From Chryseobacterium sp. R2A-55 (GTDB taxonomy: Bacteria; Bacteroidota; Bacteroidia; Flavobacteriales; Weeksellaceae): a stretch of 64,000 bases of DNA. The stretch's first letter is position 1; each line of letters opens with the position of its first letter. Below the pieces are notes generated by a model. It was given only the letters and a program-made list of their open reading frames with translations, was not told the DNA's origin and searched no databases. Made by a program: the position numbers and the translations under genes. Below are positions 43,645-53,261 of this stretch, piece by piece. The stretch spans positions 1 to 64,000 of the forward strand of contig NZ_JACBFP010000010.1 of NCBI RefSeq assembly GCF_021401085.1, in the 5' to 3' direction.

Positions 43645-46089
43645 TTACTTCCGCAATTCTTCCAAAAACTGTTCCAAAGAATTCAAGTCACTGATCAGTA
43701 CTTCGCGTGCTTTCGCCCCATTGAAACCACCCACGATTCCGCTTGCTTCGAGCTGATCCATGATTCGCCCAGCTCTGTTATATCCCAGTTTCAATTGTCT
43801 TTGAAGCATGGAAGTGGAACCTTGTTGCGTGGAAACGATAATTCTGGCGGCATCTTCAAAGAGGGCATCTTTTTCATTGGGGTCAAAAGTTCCGGCACTT
43901 GATGCAGTTTCTTCGCTGCTGTACTCGGGAAGCATAAATGCTGTAGCGTAACCTTTCTGTTCTCCGATGAATTCGGCAATTTTCTCTACTTCCGGGGTAT
44001 CTACAAATGCACATTGAAGCCTTAGAATTTCATTTCCATTGAAGTAGAGCATATCTCCTTTTCCGATGAGCTGATCTGCTCCGGTTGCATCCAGAATCGT
44101 TCTGGAATCCACATTAGAAATTACCCGGAAAGCTGCTCTAGCCGGGAAATTCGCTTTAATCATACCGGTAATCACATTGACGGACGGACGCTGGGTCGCC
44201 ACAATCAAATGGATTCCTACCGCTCTTGCTAATTGGGCCAATCTCGCAATTGGAAGTTCAACCTCTTTTCCGGCAGTCATAATCAAATCCGCAAATTCGT
44301 CCACCACCAAAACGATATAAGGCAAAAATCGGTGTCCATTTTCCGGATTCAGTTTTCGTTCAGAGAATTTTTTGTTGTATTCTTTTAAATTCTTACAAAA
44401 GGCATTTTTCAGCAAATCATAACGCGTATCCATTTCCACGCAAAGTGAGTTCAACGTGTTGATCACTTTGTGGGTGTCTGTAATGATTGCGTCATCACCA
44501 TCTGGAAGTTTGGCGAGGTAGTGTCTTTCGATTTTTGAATAAAGGGAAAGTTCCACCTTTTTGGGGTCCACCATCACGAACTTCAGTTCGCTTGGATGTT
44601 TTTTGTAGAGTAGCGAAGTCAAAATCGCGTTGATTCCGACAGATTTTCCCTGCCCGGTTGCACCCGCCATCAGTAAGTGTGGCATTTTTGCCAAATCTGC
44701 CATGAAAATTTCGTTGGAGATGGTCTTCCCAAAAACTACTGGCAAATCCATATCAGAATTTTGGAATTTTTGGGAGGCGATCACACTTCTCATGGAAACC
44801 ATCGATGGATTTTTCCTTGGAACTTCAATTCCAATGGTTCCTTTTCCCGGCATTGGTGCAATGATTCTGATTCCCAAAGCGGAGAGATTTAAAGCAATGT
44901 CGTCTTGTAATTTTTTGATGGAAGCCACTCTGATTCCCGCTTCGGGAACGATTTCATACAAAGTGACCGTTGGTCCGATGGTGGCCTTGATTTCGGCAAT
45001 CCCTACATTGAAGTTTTTCAGCAACCCTACGATTTTGTTTTTGTTTTCCTCCAGTTCGTCTTTATTAATAGAGATTTCTTCGTTTCCATAATCCTTCAAT
45101 AAATCGATGGGCGGCATTTGGAAGTTGGCCAAATCCAGTTTGTGATCATAAAGTCCGTGTTTCTCAACCAACTCCTTTGATTTATCGTCAATATCGTCAT
45201 CGATGGTTTGCGCCACTTCTACCTTGAAATCAATACCGTCGGTTTTCGTTTCAGTTTCAGATTTAAATGGAGTTGAAGGACTCAAGTTGACGGCATTTCC
45301 TCCAACTTCTGATACGGTGATTTTCTCCAGACTTCCTTCAAAAGAAGTTTGGTTCGGTGTTTTTATGGTTTCAAAATCTTCCGCGAAAGCTGCTTTCCGG
45401 GTTGACTCGTCTTCACTTTCTTCTGGATTTTTTTCTTCAGCTTCCAATTCATCATCCGCTTCAAAGTTTTCTGAAGAATTCGGCATCATTGATTTCACTT
45501 TTCCGAGGGTATTTTCATTCAGCTCATTCAGCTTCGATTTCACGTTACTTGCTCGAAGATTGAACTCTAGAATGAAATACAGCGCGATGCTCGAAACGAT
45601 TGCTAACCAAAGTCCGGCAGTTCCGATTACCAATTTCAAGAAATCCATGATTTGGAATCCGTAAACACCACCCAAAACGCCTTCACCATTGGTAATAGCT
45701 CCCATAAAAATCGGAAGCCAACAGATAAAGAACAGCGAATGCCCGAGTGTTTTCCAGGGTTTAAAATAGTTTTTCTTAAGGATCAGAGTACCCAAAACAA
45801 AACAAAGAAAAGCCACGACAAATGCAGCAATTCCAATGCTTTCAAAGATGAAAATATTTCCCAGCCAGTCACCCACACCGCCAAACAGATTGGATGATTG
45901 GGTTGTTTTGTCCAGCATTGCCCCGGCTCTGCTCTGATCAGACTTCCAGTTCAGCAAATAAGACAGGAAAGAAAAGGTCATCACCACCGAAATAATGACA
46001 AAGAGAATTCCGAAAAATATACGTGGTTTTGAAAGGATTTTATTTGATTCCGAGGTTGTTTCCGCAGTTTTTTTAGTGTTTTTTTCCAT
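43645..46089 (-). CDS. ftsK: DNA translocase FtsK
   Basis: This 814-residue protein has four N-terminal membrane helices (about 25-185), an acidic linker (about 190-330) and a RecA-like motor. Walker A is AGATGQGKS and Walker B VVDEFADLIM. The C-terminal gamma winged-helix (LKLGYNRAGRIMDQLEASG) would read KOPS-type sequences. It moves chromosome ends through the division septum and activates XerCD at dif. It is the first gene of a row with lolA and lptF/G. Confidence 0.96.
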   Translation of the reverse strand: MEKNTKKTAETTSESNKILSKPRIFFGILFVIISVVMTFSFLSYLLNWKSDQSRAGAMLDKTTQSSNLFGGVGDWLGNIFIFESIGIAAFVVAFLCFVLGTLILKKNYFKPWKTLGHSLFFICWLPIFMGAITNGEGVLGGVYGFQIMDFLKLVIGTAGLWLAIVSSIALYFILEFNLRASNVKSKLNELNENTLGKVKSMMPNSSENFEADDELEAEEKNPEESEDESTRKAAFAEDFETIKTPNQTSFEGSLEKITVSEVGGNAVNLSPSTPFKSETETKTDGIDFKVEVAQTIDDDIDDKSKELVEKHGLYDHKLDLANFQMPPIDLLKDYGNEEISINKDELEENKNKIVGLLKNFNVGIAEIKATIGPTVTLYEIVPEAGIRVASIKKLQDDIALNLSALGIRIIAPMPGKGTIGIEVPRKNPSMVSMRSVIASQKFQNSDMDLPVVFGKTISNEIFMADLAKMPHLLMAGATGQGKSVGINAILTSLLYKKHPSELKFVMVDPKKVELSLYSKIERHYLAKLPDGDDAIITDTHKVINTLNSLCVEMDTRYDLLKNAFCKNLKEYNKKFSERKLNPENGHRFLPYIVLVVDEFADLIMTAGKEVELPIARLAQLARAVGIHLIVATQRPSVNVITGMIKANFPARAAFRVISNVDSRTILDATGADQLIGKGDMLYFNGNEILRLQCAFVDTPEVEKIAEFIGEQKGYATAFMLPEYSSEETASSAGTFDPNEKDALFEDAARIIVSTQQGSTSMLQRQLKLGYNRAGRIMDQLEASGIVGGFNGAKAREVLISDLNSLEQFLEELRK

Positions 46090-46150
46090 AATATCAGTGA
46101 GGACAAATTTAATAATAAATCTTAATAAATTTCTGCTTTTCTCAACTTCA

Positions 46151-46183
46151 TTTGCACCATATTTTTTAAATTGAATATCTTTA
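46151..46183 (+). promoter_or_regulatory. Promoter upstream of hutU
   Basis: TTTG (46151-46154), a 21-base spacer and TATCTTTA (46176-46183) fit the TTTG-N19/21-TAnnTTTG pattern with one mismatch. Confidence 0.65.
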
Positions 46184-46230
46184 AAGCTTCAAAATTGCTT
46201 TGAACATTAAACCTTGAATTTTAAACTGAA

Positions 46231-48219
46231 ATGACCTTCCAAGAACAAATCCAACAGGGAATTCCCCGGGAACTTCCAGAGCAAAAACCGTATGATCCGC
46301 AAATCAACCATGCACCTAAACGCAAAGAAATCTTGAATGACGAAGAAAGAAAACTGGCACTGAAAAATGCTTTGCGCTATTTTGACCCCAAATTTCATGC
46401 AGAACTTTTGCCCGAATTTAAAAAAGAATTGGAAGATTATGGAAGGATTTATATGTACCGTTTCCGTCCGGATTACAAGTTGAAAGCAAGACCAATTTCA
46501 GAATATCCTGGAAAATCCGAGCAAGCAAAAGCGATTATGCTCATGATTCAAAATAATCTGGATGATGCAGTGGCGCAGCATCCGCACGAACTCATTACCT
46601 ACGGCGGAAATGGAGCGGTTTTCCAAAATTGGGCACAATATCTTTTGACCATGAAATATTTGTCGGAAATGAATGATGAACAGACTTTGGTGATGTATTC
46701 CGGTCATCCGATGGGACTTTTTCCAAGCCATAAAGAGGCGCCGAGAGTGGTGGTAACCAACGGAATGGTGATCCCAAATTATTCAAAACCAGATGATTGG
46801 GAAAAATTCAATGCATTGGGTGTTTCTCAGTATGGACAGATGACTGCTGGAAGCTATATGTATATCGGCCCGCAAGGAATTGTGCACGGAACCACGATCA
46901 CGGTTTTAAATGCCTTCAGAAAAATCAATAAAAATCCAAAAGGCGGTTTGTTCGTCACTTCAGGTTTAGGAGGAATGTCGGGAGCACAGCCAAAAGCTGG
47001 AAATATTGCGGGCTGCATTACTGTTTGCGCTGAAGTAAATCCAAAAATCACAAAAATCCGGCACGAGCAAAAATGGATCGATGAAATCCACGAAAACCTT
47101 GATGAACTGGTTGAAAGAGTGAAAAAAGCCAAACAAAATCATGAGACGGTTTCATTGGCATATCTTGGAAATGTGGTAGAAGTCTGGGAAAAATTCGCGC
47201 AAGAAGACCTGAAAATCGATATAGGCTCTGATCAGACTTCGCTGCACAATCCGTGGGCAGGAGGATATTACCCGGTTGGACAATCTTTCGAAGAATCCAA
47301 TAAAATGATGGCGGAAAATCCGGAATTGTTTAAAGAAAAAGTTCAGGAAAGTTTAAGAAAACACGCCGATGCAATAAATAAGCATACTTCAAAAGGAACT
47401 TATTTTTTCGATTATGGAAATGCGTTTTTGCTTGAAGCGAGTAGAGCAGGGGCGGATGTGATGGCAGAAAATCCAACTTTAGGAAGGGAATTCAAATATC
47501 CAAGTTATGTTCAGGATATTATGGGTCCGATGTGTTTTGATTTTGGTTTTGGACCGTTTAGATGGGTTTGCACCAGTGGAAGCCCTGAAGATTTAAAGAA
47601 AACCGACGATATCGCCTGTGAAATTTTAGAAGAAATGAAGAGAAATTCTCCGCAAGAAATTCAGCAACAAATGGCGGATAATATTCAGTGGATCAAAGGT
47701 GCTCAGGAAAATAAACTGGTGGTTGGAAGTCAGGCGAGAATACTTTACGCAGATGCGGAAGGAAGGATGAAAATCGCTGAAGCATTCAACAAAGCGATAA
47801 AAAATGGAGCCATCGGACCGGTTGTTTTGGGTCGAGATCATCACGATGTTTCGGGAACAGATTCGCCTTACCGCGAAACTTCCAATATTTATGACGGTTC
47901 CAGATTTACTGCAGATATGGCGATTCATAATGTGATTGGCGACAGTTTCCGTGGTGCGACCTGGGTATCCATCCACAATGGCGGCGGAGTTGGATGGGGC
48001 GAAGTCATCAACGGCGGTTTTGGAATGTTACTGGATGGAAGTGATGATGCGGATCGCAGGCTGAAATCGATGCTGTTTTGGGATGTGAACAATGGAATTT
48101 CCAGAAGAAGTTGGGCGAGAAATGAAGGCGCTATTTTCGCGATAAAGCGGGCGATGAAAGCGGAACCGAATTTGAAAGTGACGCTGCCGAATTTGGTGGA
48201 TGAGGATTTGTTAAGGTGA
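46231..48219 (+). CDS. hutU: Urocanate hydratase
   Basis: This 662-residue enzyme belongs to the long urocanase form. It carries YGGNGAVFQNWAQYLLTM, YSGHPMGLFPS, and GSDQTSLHNPWAGGYYPVG with the NAD-binding TSGLGGMSGAQ. It turns urocanate into imidazolone propionate, the second step of histidine breakdown, using bound NAD+. No other hut gene lies nearby, so the pathway must be dispersed. A TTTG-N21-TATCTTTA promoter precedes it. Confidence 0.95.
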   Translation: MTFQEQIQQGIPRELPEQKPYDPQINHAPKRKEILNDEERKLALKNALRYFDPKFHAELLPEFKKELEDYGRIYMYRFRPDYKLKARPISEYPGKSEQAKAIMLMIQNNLDDAVAQHPHELITYGGNGAVFQNWAQYLLTMKYLSEMNDEQTLVMYSGHPMGLFPSHKEAPRVVVTNGMVIPNYSKPDDWEKFNALGVSQYGQMTAGSYMYIGPQGIVHGTTITVLNAFRKINKNPKGGLFVTSGLGGMSGAQPKAGNIAGCITVCAEVNPKITKIRHEQKWIDEIHENLDELVERVKKAKQNHETVSLAYLGNVVEVWEKFAQEDLKIDIGSDQTSLHNPWAGGYYPVGQSFEESNKMMAENPELFKEKVQESLRKHADAINKHTSKGTYFFDYGNAFLLEASRAGADVMAENPTLGREFKYPSYVQDIMGPMCFDFGFGPFRWVCTSGSPEDLKKTDDIACEILEEMKRNSPQEIQQQMADNIQWIKGAQENKLVVGSQARILYADAEGRMKIAEAFNKAIKNGAIGPVVLGRDHHDVSGTDSPYRETSNIYDGSRFTADMAIHNVIGDSFRGATWVSIHNGGGVGWGEVINGGFGMLLDGSDDADRRLKSMLFWDVNNGISRRSWARNEGAIFAIKRAMKAEPNLKVTLPNLVDEDLLR

Positions 48220-48260
48220 TGATCTGCTAATTTGACCTTGAAGACGAAGGTGTTTAAAGA

Positions 48261-48588
48261 ATGAGTTTTGTGGCAGTTTATCCGCATTACTTGGCGAAAG
48301 TGGAGAAAAAAAGGAAGAACGATTGCGGGACTTCACAAGGTGATTTTTTGGTTGATTGGCTATGATGAAAACCAACTTCAATAAATCCTTTCCGGCAAAA
48401 CCGATTTTCAAAATTTTCTCAGTGAGGAGACGAATTTGAATCCGAATGCCTCGAAAATTACAGGGGTGATCTGTAGTTATGGATTTGAAGATACTGAGCA
48501 TCCCTTGATGCAGAAAATCCGCTATCCCGATAAACTGGTGGATGAACTGGCGAAAGGAAACAGGGTAGAAAAGATTTTCAGAGACTGA
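48261..48588 (+). pseudogene. Broken DUF2200 gene
   Basis: Pieces of the DUF2200 family are readable in three frames. First comes VYPHYLAKVEKK (48270-48315). After a +1 shift at a run of A come GRT…LHKVIFWLIGYDENQLQ and a TAA stop near 48392. Then, in yet another frame, come NLNPNASKITGVICSYGFED and MQKIRYPDKLVDELAKG, ending at 48588. The start codon region is also missing its usual leading residues. This is a clear pseudogene. DUF2200 function is unknown. Confidence 0.8.
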
Positions 48589-48613
48589 GGTTTTCCCTAT
48601 ATAAAATAGTATT

Positions 48614-48641
48614 TCCGCAAAGTTTTTTTGCGGATTTTTTT
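48614..48641 (+). terminator. Terminator after the DUF2200 pseudogene
   Basis: The stem tccgcaaa/tttgcgga is followed by seven T residues. Confidence 0.8.
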
Positions 48642-48660
48642 ATTTTAGTGATAAAAAATT

Positions 48661-48774
48661 TCCACTATTCAAATCAAATATTTATTTCAATTTATTACTC
48701 ACGAAGAATGGGTTCAAAGAAGAGAGGAACGGTTGAAAAAAAATATGCAGCAATATGGAGCTTATCATAACTGA
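48661..48774 (+). pseudogene. Remnant of an antitoxin C-terminus
   Basis: A frame without a start codon reads …ITHEEWVQRREERLKKN and stops at 48774. It overlaps the start of the toxin remnant by 20 bases, as is usual in antitoxin-toxin pairs. The DNA-binding N-terminus is absent. The assignment rests on position more than on sequence. Confidence 0.45.
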
Positions 48775-49059
48775 TGAAGCGCAAAATGATTTATGGCACA
48801 TCGAAGATTATTCATTAAATAATTGTTCGATGCAGGTTTTGATGATTTCAATCAGAATTATGATGAAGCGGTTGAATTCATCTGCAACGTTCCTGTACAA
48901 TTTATGAAAAATGTAGACACTACCTATCATAGGTATTTGCTCAACAAACACAATTCTATCATCTATAAAATCGAGTCCAATAGAATGCTAATCATCAAAA
49001 TGCTCCAAAATTTCCAAGATCCCGAGAAAACCTTGAAGACATTTCACAACTTTAATTAA
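48755..49059 (+). pseudogene. Frameshifted RelE/ParE-type toxin
   Basis: The frame starting at 48755 reads MELIITDEAQNDLWHIEDYS, a typical ParE start, then loses register near 48820. The rest continues in another frame from about 48823 (FDAGFDDFNQNYDEAVEF … HNSIIYKIESNRMLIIKMLQNFQDPEKTL), which is the usual ParE C-terminal strand pattern. The upstream antitoxin is also damaged. The toxin would poison gyrase if intact; here it is probably inactive. Confidence 0.7.
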
Positions 49060-49098
49060 AGTAAAATACAATTCTGTTCGTCATTTCAAAAAAAACCT

Positions 49099-49824
49099 AT
49101 GTCTTTAGAGGAAATCCTACAACATCGCCGCTCGGTTCGCCACTATGACCCAACCAAAGAAATCGATTCGGAATGGGTGAAAGAGTGCATTCAAATGGCT
49201 ACTTTAGCGCCGAATTCTTCCAATATGCAATTGTGGGAATTTTATCATATTACCGATCATGAAACCCTGAAAAAACTTTCCCGTGCATGTCTGGACCAGG
49301 AATCTGCAACTACCGCCAAGCAAATGGTGGTCTTCGTGACAAGGCAGGATTTGCACAGAAAACACGCCAGGAAAATGATGGAGTTGGAAGTACAAAATGT
49401 GCTGAAAAATAGTCCAAATGAAAAGCATGAGAAACGTTCCAGTCGGTGGAAACTCTATTATGGAACGGTGATGCCGTTTCTATATACAAGGTTTTTTGGA
49501 ATAGCGGGATTTCTAAGGAAAATTTTTGCCTATGTGGTGAATGTTTTCAGGCCAATGATTCTGGAAGTCTCGGAAAATGACGCGAGAGTAGTGGTCCACA
49601 AAACCTGCGCTTTGGCTGCACAAACTTTTATGCTTGCCATGTCCGAGAAAGGTTATGACACCTGTCCGATGGAAGGTTTTGACAGCAGAAGAGTGAAACG
49701 GATTTTAAACCTGCCGATGGGTGCAGAAATCAATATGGTGGTTTCTTGCGGAATCCGCATGGAAAAAGGAGTTTGGGGTGATCGGATGAGATTGCCATTC
49801 GAAGAGGTTTACCGAAGGGTTTAG
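49099..49824 (+). CDS. Nitroreductase-family flavoprotein
   Basis: This 241-residue protein has the FMN-binding start of the family (HRRSVRHYDPTKEI, then APNSSNMQLWEF) and a late GYDTCPMEGFD segment. It likely uses NAD(P)H to reduce nitro compounds, quinones or an unknown natural substrate. The stop codon overlaps the convergent S41 gene by four bases. Confidence 0.88.
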   Translation: MSLEEILQHRRSVRHYDPTKEIDSEWVKECIQMATLAPNSSNMQLWEFYHITDHETLKKLSRACLDQESATTAKQMVVFVTRQDLHRKHARKMMELEVQNVLKNSPNEKHEKRSSRWKLYYGTVMPFLYTRFFGIAGFLRKIFAYVVNVFRPMILEVSENDARVVVHKTCALAAQTFMLAMSEKGYDTCPMEGFDSRRVKRILNLPMGAEINMVVSCGIRMEKGVWGDRMRLPFEEVYRRV

Positions 49825-51380
49825 TGGCTGTGATCGGATTTTTCGGATTGTTCCTTTTTAATTTTCTGCATCACCCAATCCAGCTGAACATCCTTTTTCT
49901 GTAAGACTTCCGCCAAAGTCGGAATGATTTCCTTATCTGGAATTACACCTTTTTTGGTGTTGGTGAATTCTATGTTTGGCTGAATCAGCATTAATCCGAT
50001 CGGGAGAGTGAGTCGTGAATTCTTCAGTTTTTGGGTGGAGTACCTTCCGGCAACGGTTCCATCATTGGCACCACCAGTTTCTTCGCCCACTAAAAAAGCA
50101 CGCTGGTCGCCTTTCAATTTTGAAGAAATAAGCGATGATGCAGAAAAGCTGCTGCCATTAATTAGCACGAAAATTTTGCCGTTGAAATGGTTTTTCTTTG
50201 GATTCTTAATGGCAAAAATACCGTTATTCTTTAGGTAAAACTGATCTTCTCTTTTCTTTACGGAAAGTGCCGTTCCCATCGCATAAAGCGGATAACCGAG
50301 AACAGCAAGCGGTTTGGTAATGGTGGAAAATTCCGAAAAATAATCAGCGTGAAACATTGATGAACGAGAGGTAACCTCAATATCTTCAATGAATTTGAAT
50401 TTTTCAGACACCAGATAGGAATACAGATTGTTGATTTCATAAAGCGAACCACCCAAATTATCGCGGATATCCAGAACCAGATATTTTGCCGGAGATTTTC
50501 TGATTTTGGCGAAACTTTGCTTGTAAAACCTTCGGGAATAGGTCCCGGAGAAAGTTTTGATTTTCATATAGGCAACTGTGGAATCTTTCGTGGGGAACTG
50601 CAAATCGCGGTTATAGCTTTTGGTAAGGATGTTGTAATCTTTGGTTTTTCCGGTTTCGCTTTTGGTCAATTTTTTATTTTCCTGCTCTTCTTTTTTCTTT
50701 TCTTGCTTCGTCATTTTCTCGCGATTGAGATAGAAAGTTTTGATTTGATTGTTCAGTTTGGTTTCTAATTTCACTGAATCCAAAATGCCATATTCTGCAG
50801 TAAAAAAAGCGGGCCACCTTCTCGCCATTGAGTATTTTTGAAAAGTTTTGTTGAATCCATCACTGTTGACGAATGGTTTGTATTTTTCCAAAAGTTCTTT
50901 CGCCGGAATATCCTTTATTTTCAGGATTTCGGTTCCCACCTCCATATTGGCTATTTTTTCGGCATTGTCCGAAACAAAAATACGGTAATCATCAACCACG
51001 AAATTAAACCTGCTCAGTAATCCTTTTTGGTTCTTCAGAAATTTGATTTCCTGCTTGGTCAGTCGCTTTTCCATCGGATAAAGCCGGAGGTGACCTTCTT
51101 TTACTTTTGCAATAACCGGCGCCAGTTTTTGGAAAAAATCATTGGGTTTTAAAGGTGTTTTAATGGAGCTTTTCAAACTGTCGAATTGATAATCCAACGA
51201 ATCTTGGGAAATATACCAGTTGAGTTTCGGATGCAGTTGTTTCAATTTATGGTAAATAAAATCTACATCGCTTCGCAGTTTTTCCGGAGCAATCGGGGTT
51301 TCCCGCCTTTCGTTGTGTTTTTTTACGGAGATGCAGGAAGTCAGAAAGGCGAGAAGTATAATGAAAATGATCTTATTCAA
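49821..51380 (-). CDS. S41-family peptidase, lipoprotein
   Basis: This 519-residue protein starts with a lipoprotein signal (LTSC; lipidated Cys about 16). The C-terminal part is an S41/tail-specific-protease fold: DIRDNLGG, the nucleophile serine in LINGSSFSAS, and GEETGGANDG. A long charged segment (about 220-255, Lys/Glu-rich) interrupts the N-terminal domain. It likely processes exported proteins in the periplasm. It converges with the nitroreductase gene. Confidence 0.87.
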   Translation of the reverse strand: MNKIIFIILLAFLTSCISVKKHNERRETPIAPEKLRSDVDFIYHKLKQLHPKLNWYISQDSLDYQFDSLKSSIKTPLKPNDFFQKLAPVIAKVKEGHLRLYPMEKRLTKQEIKFLKNQKGLLSRFNFVVDDYRIFVSDNAEKIANMEVGTEILKIKDIPAKELLEKYKPFVNSDGFNKTFQKYSMARRWPAFFTAEYGILDSVKLETKLNNQIKTFYLNREKMTKQEKKKEEQENKKLTKSETGKTKDYNILTKSYNRDLQFPTKDSTVAYMKIKTFSGTYSRRFYKQSFAKIRKSPAKYLVLDIRDNLGGSLYEINNLYSYLVSEKFKFIEDIEVTSRSSMFHADYFSEFSTITKPLAVLGYPLYAMGTALSVKKREDQFYLKNNGIFAIKNPKKNHFNGKIFVLINGSSFSASSLISSKLKGDQRAFLVGEETGGANDGTVAGRYSTQKLKNSRLTLPIGLMLIQPNIEFTNTKKGVIPDKEIIPTLAEVLQKKDVQLDWVMQKIKKEQSEKSDHSH

Positions 51381-51417
51381 AAGGAAAATTTTCGCTAAAA
51401 ATAAAGAATTTCAAATG

Positions 51418-51445
51418 AAAAAACTTCCCAAAAATTGAGAAGTTT
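51418..51445 (-). terminator. Possible terminator after the nicotinamidase gene
   Basis: aaacttc…gaagttt arms with a T run on the minus strand lie about 110 bases past the pncA stop and just before the S41 gene start. Confidence 0.45.
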
Positions 51446-51554
51446 CAGATGATTTAAGATTTTGCGAACTTTTGTACAGTAACGCTCGCAGCCAACTTTA
51501 GTGCAAATATTTGGTGTTCATTAAAATTTTTTCTTCAAATTTTTGGAATTTTTC

Positions 51555-52160
51555 TTATCCCAAAACCGTTACCGTATTCTGCAGCATTTCAAAGACCGCA
51601 TCTTTTGCATTTTCCGGTTTCAGGTTTACAGCGCGGGTTCCGTTGAAATGCAGACAGGTTACATAACCCAATCTTGCTGCATCCAAGCAGGTATATTTAA
51701 CGCAATAATCCAAAGCTAAACCAACAATCTCAACCAATTGGATGTCGTGGAATTTTAAAAAATCATCAAGTCCGGTTTTCACGATTTGGTTGTTGTCCTG
51801 AAATCCACTATAACTGTCCACATCGGGGTTTTTTCCTTTCTGCACGATATGAGTGACTTTGTCGAGGTTCAAATCTTTATGAAATTCCGCCCCGAAAGTC
51901 CCCTGAACACAGTGATCTGGCCACAAAAACTGTGGCAAGCCGTTGAGAATAATTGTTTCACCCACCTTTTTTCCGTTGTTGGATGCGAAACTTTTATGGT
52001 TCGCCGGATGCCAATCCTGGGTGAGAACAATTTGGTCATACTGGTTTTCTTCCATCAACAGATTGATATAAGGAATGATCTCATTGGCATTGGGAACAGC
52101 GAGTGCGCCACCTTCGCAGAAATCATTTTGCACATCGACAATAATCAGGGCTTTTTTCAT
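51555..52160 (-). CDS. pncA: Nicotinamidase (PncA)
   Basis: This 201-residue isochorismatase-fold enzyme turns nicotinamide into nicotinate for NAD salvage. The catalytic set is visible: Asp9 (VDVQNDF), Lys108 (VQKG) and Cys153 (ALDYCVKYT). The metal ligands are Asp49, His51 and His55 (DWHPANH). The length is usual. It is divergent from the bacillithiol pair. Confidence 0.95.
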   Translation of the reverse strand: MKKALIIVDVQNDFCEGGALAVPNANEIIPYINLLMEENQYDQIVLTQDWHPANHKSFASNNGKKVGETIILNGLPQFLWPDHCVQGTFGAEFHKDLNLDKVTHIVQKGKNPDVDSYSGFQDNNQIVKTGLDDFLKFHDIQLVEIVGLALDYCVKYTCLDAARLGYVTCLHFNGTRAVNLKPENAKDAVFEMLQNTVTVLG

Positions 52161-52285
52161 TGTATTAAATTTTTTTAAGCGTAAATGCTTTGTACTTTAT
52201 TTTTGGTAAATTTACTGAAACTAAGACGCAAATCTTCAGCCAAGCCAACAATTTGGACAAAAAGTCAAAAAAACATAAAGATAAA

Positions 52286-52822
52286 ATGGACAACATGGAA
52301 CAAAAGAAATATCCCATCGGAAAATTCACTGCACCTGAACAAATCTCTGACCAGCAAATCGATCAATATATCAAAGTGTTAAAAGATTTCCCAGGAAAAC
52401 TAAAATTGCTGATCGAAAACTGGACGGACGACCAGCTCGATACGCAGTACAGGGAAGGCGGTTGGAAGGTGAGACAACTGGTGAATCATCTCGCAGACAG
52501 CCATATGAACAGTTATATCCGCTGCAAATTGGCCTTGACGGAAGACAATCCCACTATCAAAACTTATGACGAAGCGAAATGGGCAGAACTGCAAGACAGT
52601 TTCAATATGGAGATCAAACCGGCTTTGCAAATACTGAAGGGACTTCACAAACGCTGGGTTTATGAATTGAAATCATTGACCAATAAGGAGTTTGAAAGCA
52701 CATTTTTTCATCCCGAACAAAACCGTAAAATTACTTTAAGAGAAACACTGGCTTTTTATGCATGGCATTGCGACCACCATTTGGCACATATTGAAAATCT
52801 TAAAAAGGAGAAAGGGTGGTAA
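52286..52822 (+). CDS. yfiT: DinB/YfiT-family bacillithiol transferase
   Basis: I chose the ATG at 52286 because the 32 codons before it are low-complexity and not conserved in type; the product is 178 residues. The four-helix DinB/YfiT fold is indicated by the metal-binding histidines in VNHLADSH and in AWHCDHHLAHI. YfiT/BstA proteins conjugate bacillithiol to electrophiles. YtxJ, a second bacillithiol-linked protein, follows 58 bases later. Confidence 0.85.
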   Translation: MDNMEQKKYPIGKFTAPEQISDQQIDQYIKVLKDFPGKLKLLIENWTDDQLDTQYREGGWKVRQLVNHLADSHMNSYIRCKLALTEDNPTIKTYDEAKWAELQDSFNMEIKPALQILKGLHKRWVYELKSLTNKEFESTFFHPEQNRKITLRETLAFYAWHCDHHLAHIENLKKEKGW

Positions 52823-52880
52823 ATCCGGGAAGTTTCTTCCAAAAGATTCCGTAAATTTGGCTTTATAAAAAAGTAGTACA

Positions 52881-53255
52881 ATGGGATTTTTACATAAAAT
52901 ATTCGGCAGCTCCGAAACTGAAAATGCAGAAGTGAAATTCTGGCATGAGATCAAATCTGAAGGTGATTTGGAAGACGCCATCAGGAAGTCATCCGAAAAG
53001 AAAGTGGTGATCTTTAAACATTCCACCAGATGCCACATCAGTAAAATGGTTAAAAAGAAATTTGAAAAAGAAGTGGGAAATTCTGATAAAGCTGTGGAAT
53101 ATTACTACCTGGATCTGCTTGCTCACCGAAAGATCTCCAATAAAATTGCAGATGATCTGGGAGTGGAGCACCAAAGTCCGCAACTCATTGTTTTGGAAAA
53201 CGGAAACGCGGTGAGAAATGCTTCTCATCATTCGATTAACTTGAATATAGTCTGA
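52881..53255 (+). CDS. ytxJ: Bacillithiol-system redox protein YtxJ
   Basis: This 124-residue monothiol glutaredoxin-like protein has its redox Cys51 in KHSTRCHIS and the cis-proline-like HQSPQLIVLENG. YtxJ is thought to act in bacillithiol-dependent de-thiolation of proteins. Its neighbours (YfiT upstream, a Crp-family gene seven bases downstream) suggest an operon for thiol or electrophile stress. Confidence 0.9.
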   Translation: MGFLHKIFGSSETENAEVKFWHEIKSEGDLEDAIRKSSEKKVVIFKHSTRCHISKMVKKKFEKEVGNSDKAVEYYYLDLLAHRKISNKIADDLGVEHQSPQLIVLENGNAVRNASHHSINLNIV

Positions 53256-53261
53256 TTCTGG

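Noticed and set aside
52190-52285. Longer YfiT start adding 32 residues
   Set aside because: The extra segment is Lys/Asn-rich and unlike the family N-terminus; the ATG at 52286 fits better.
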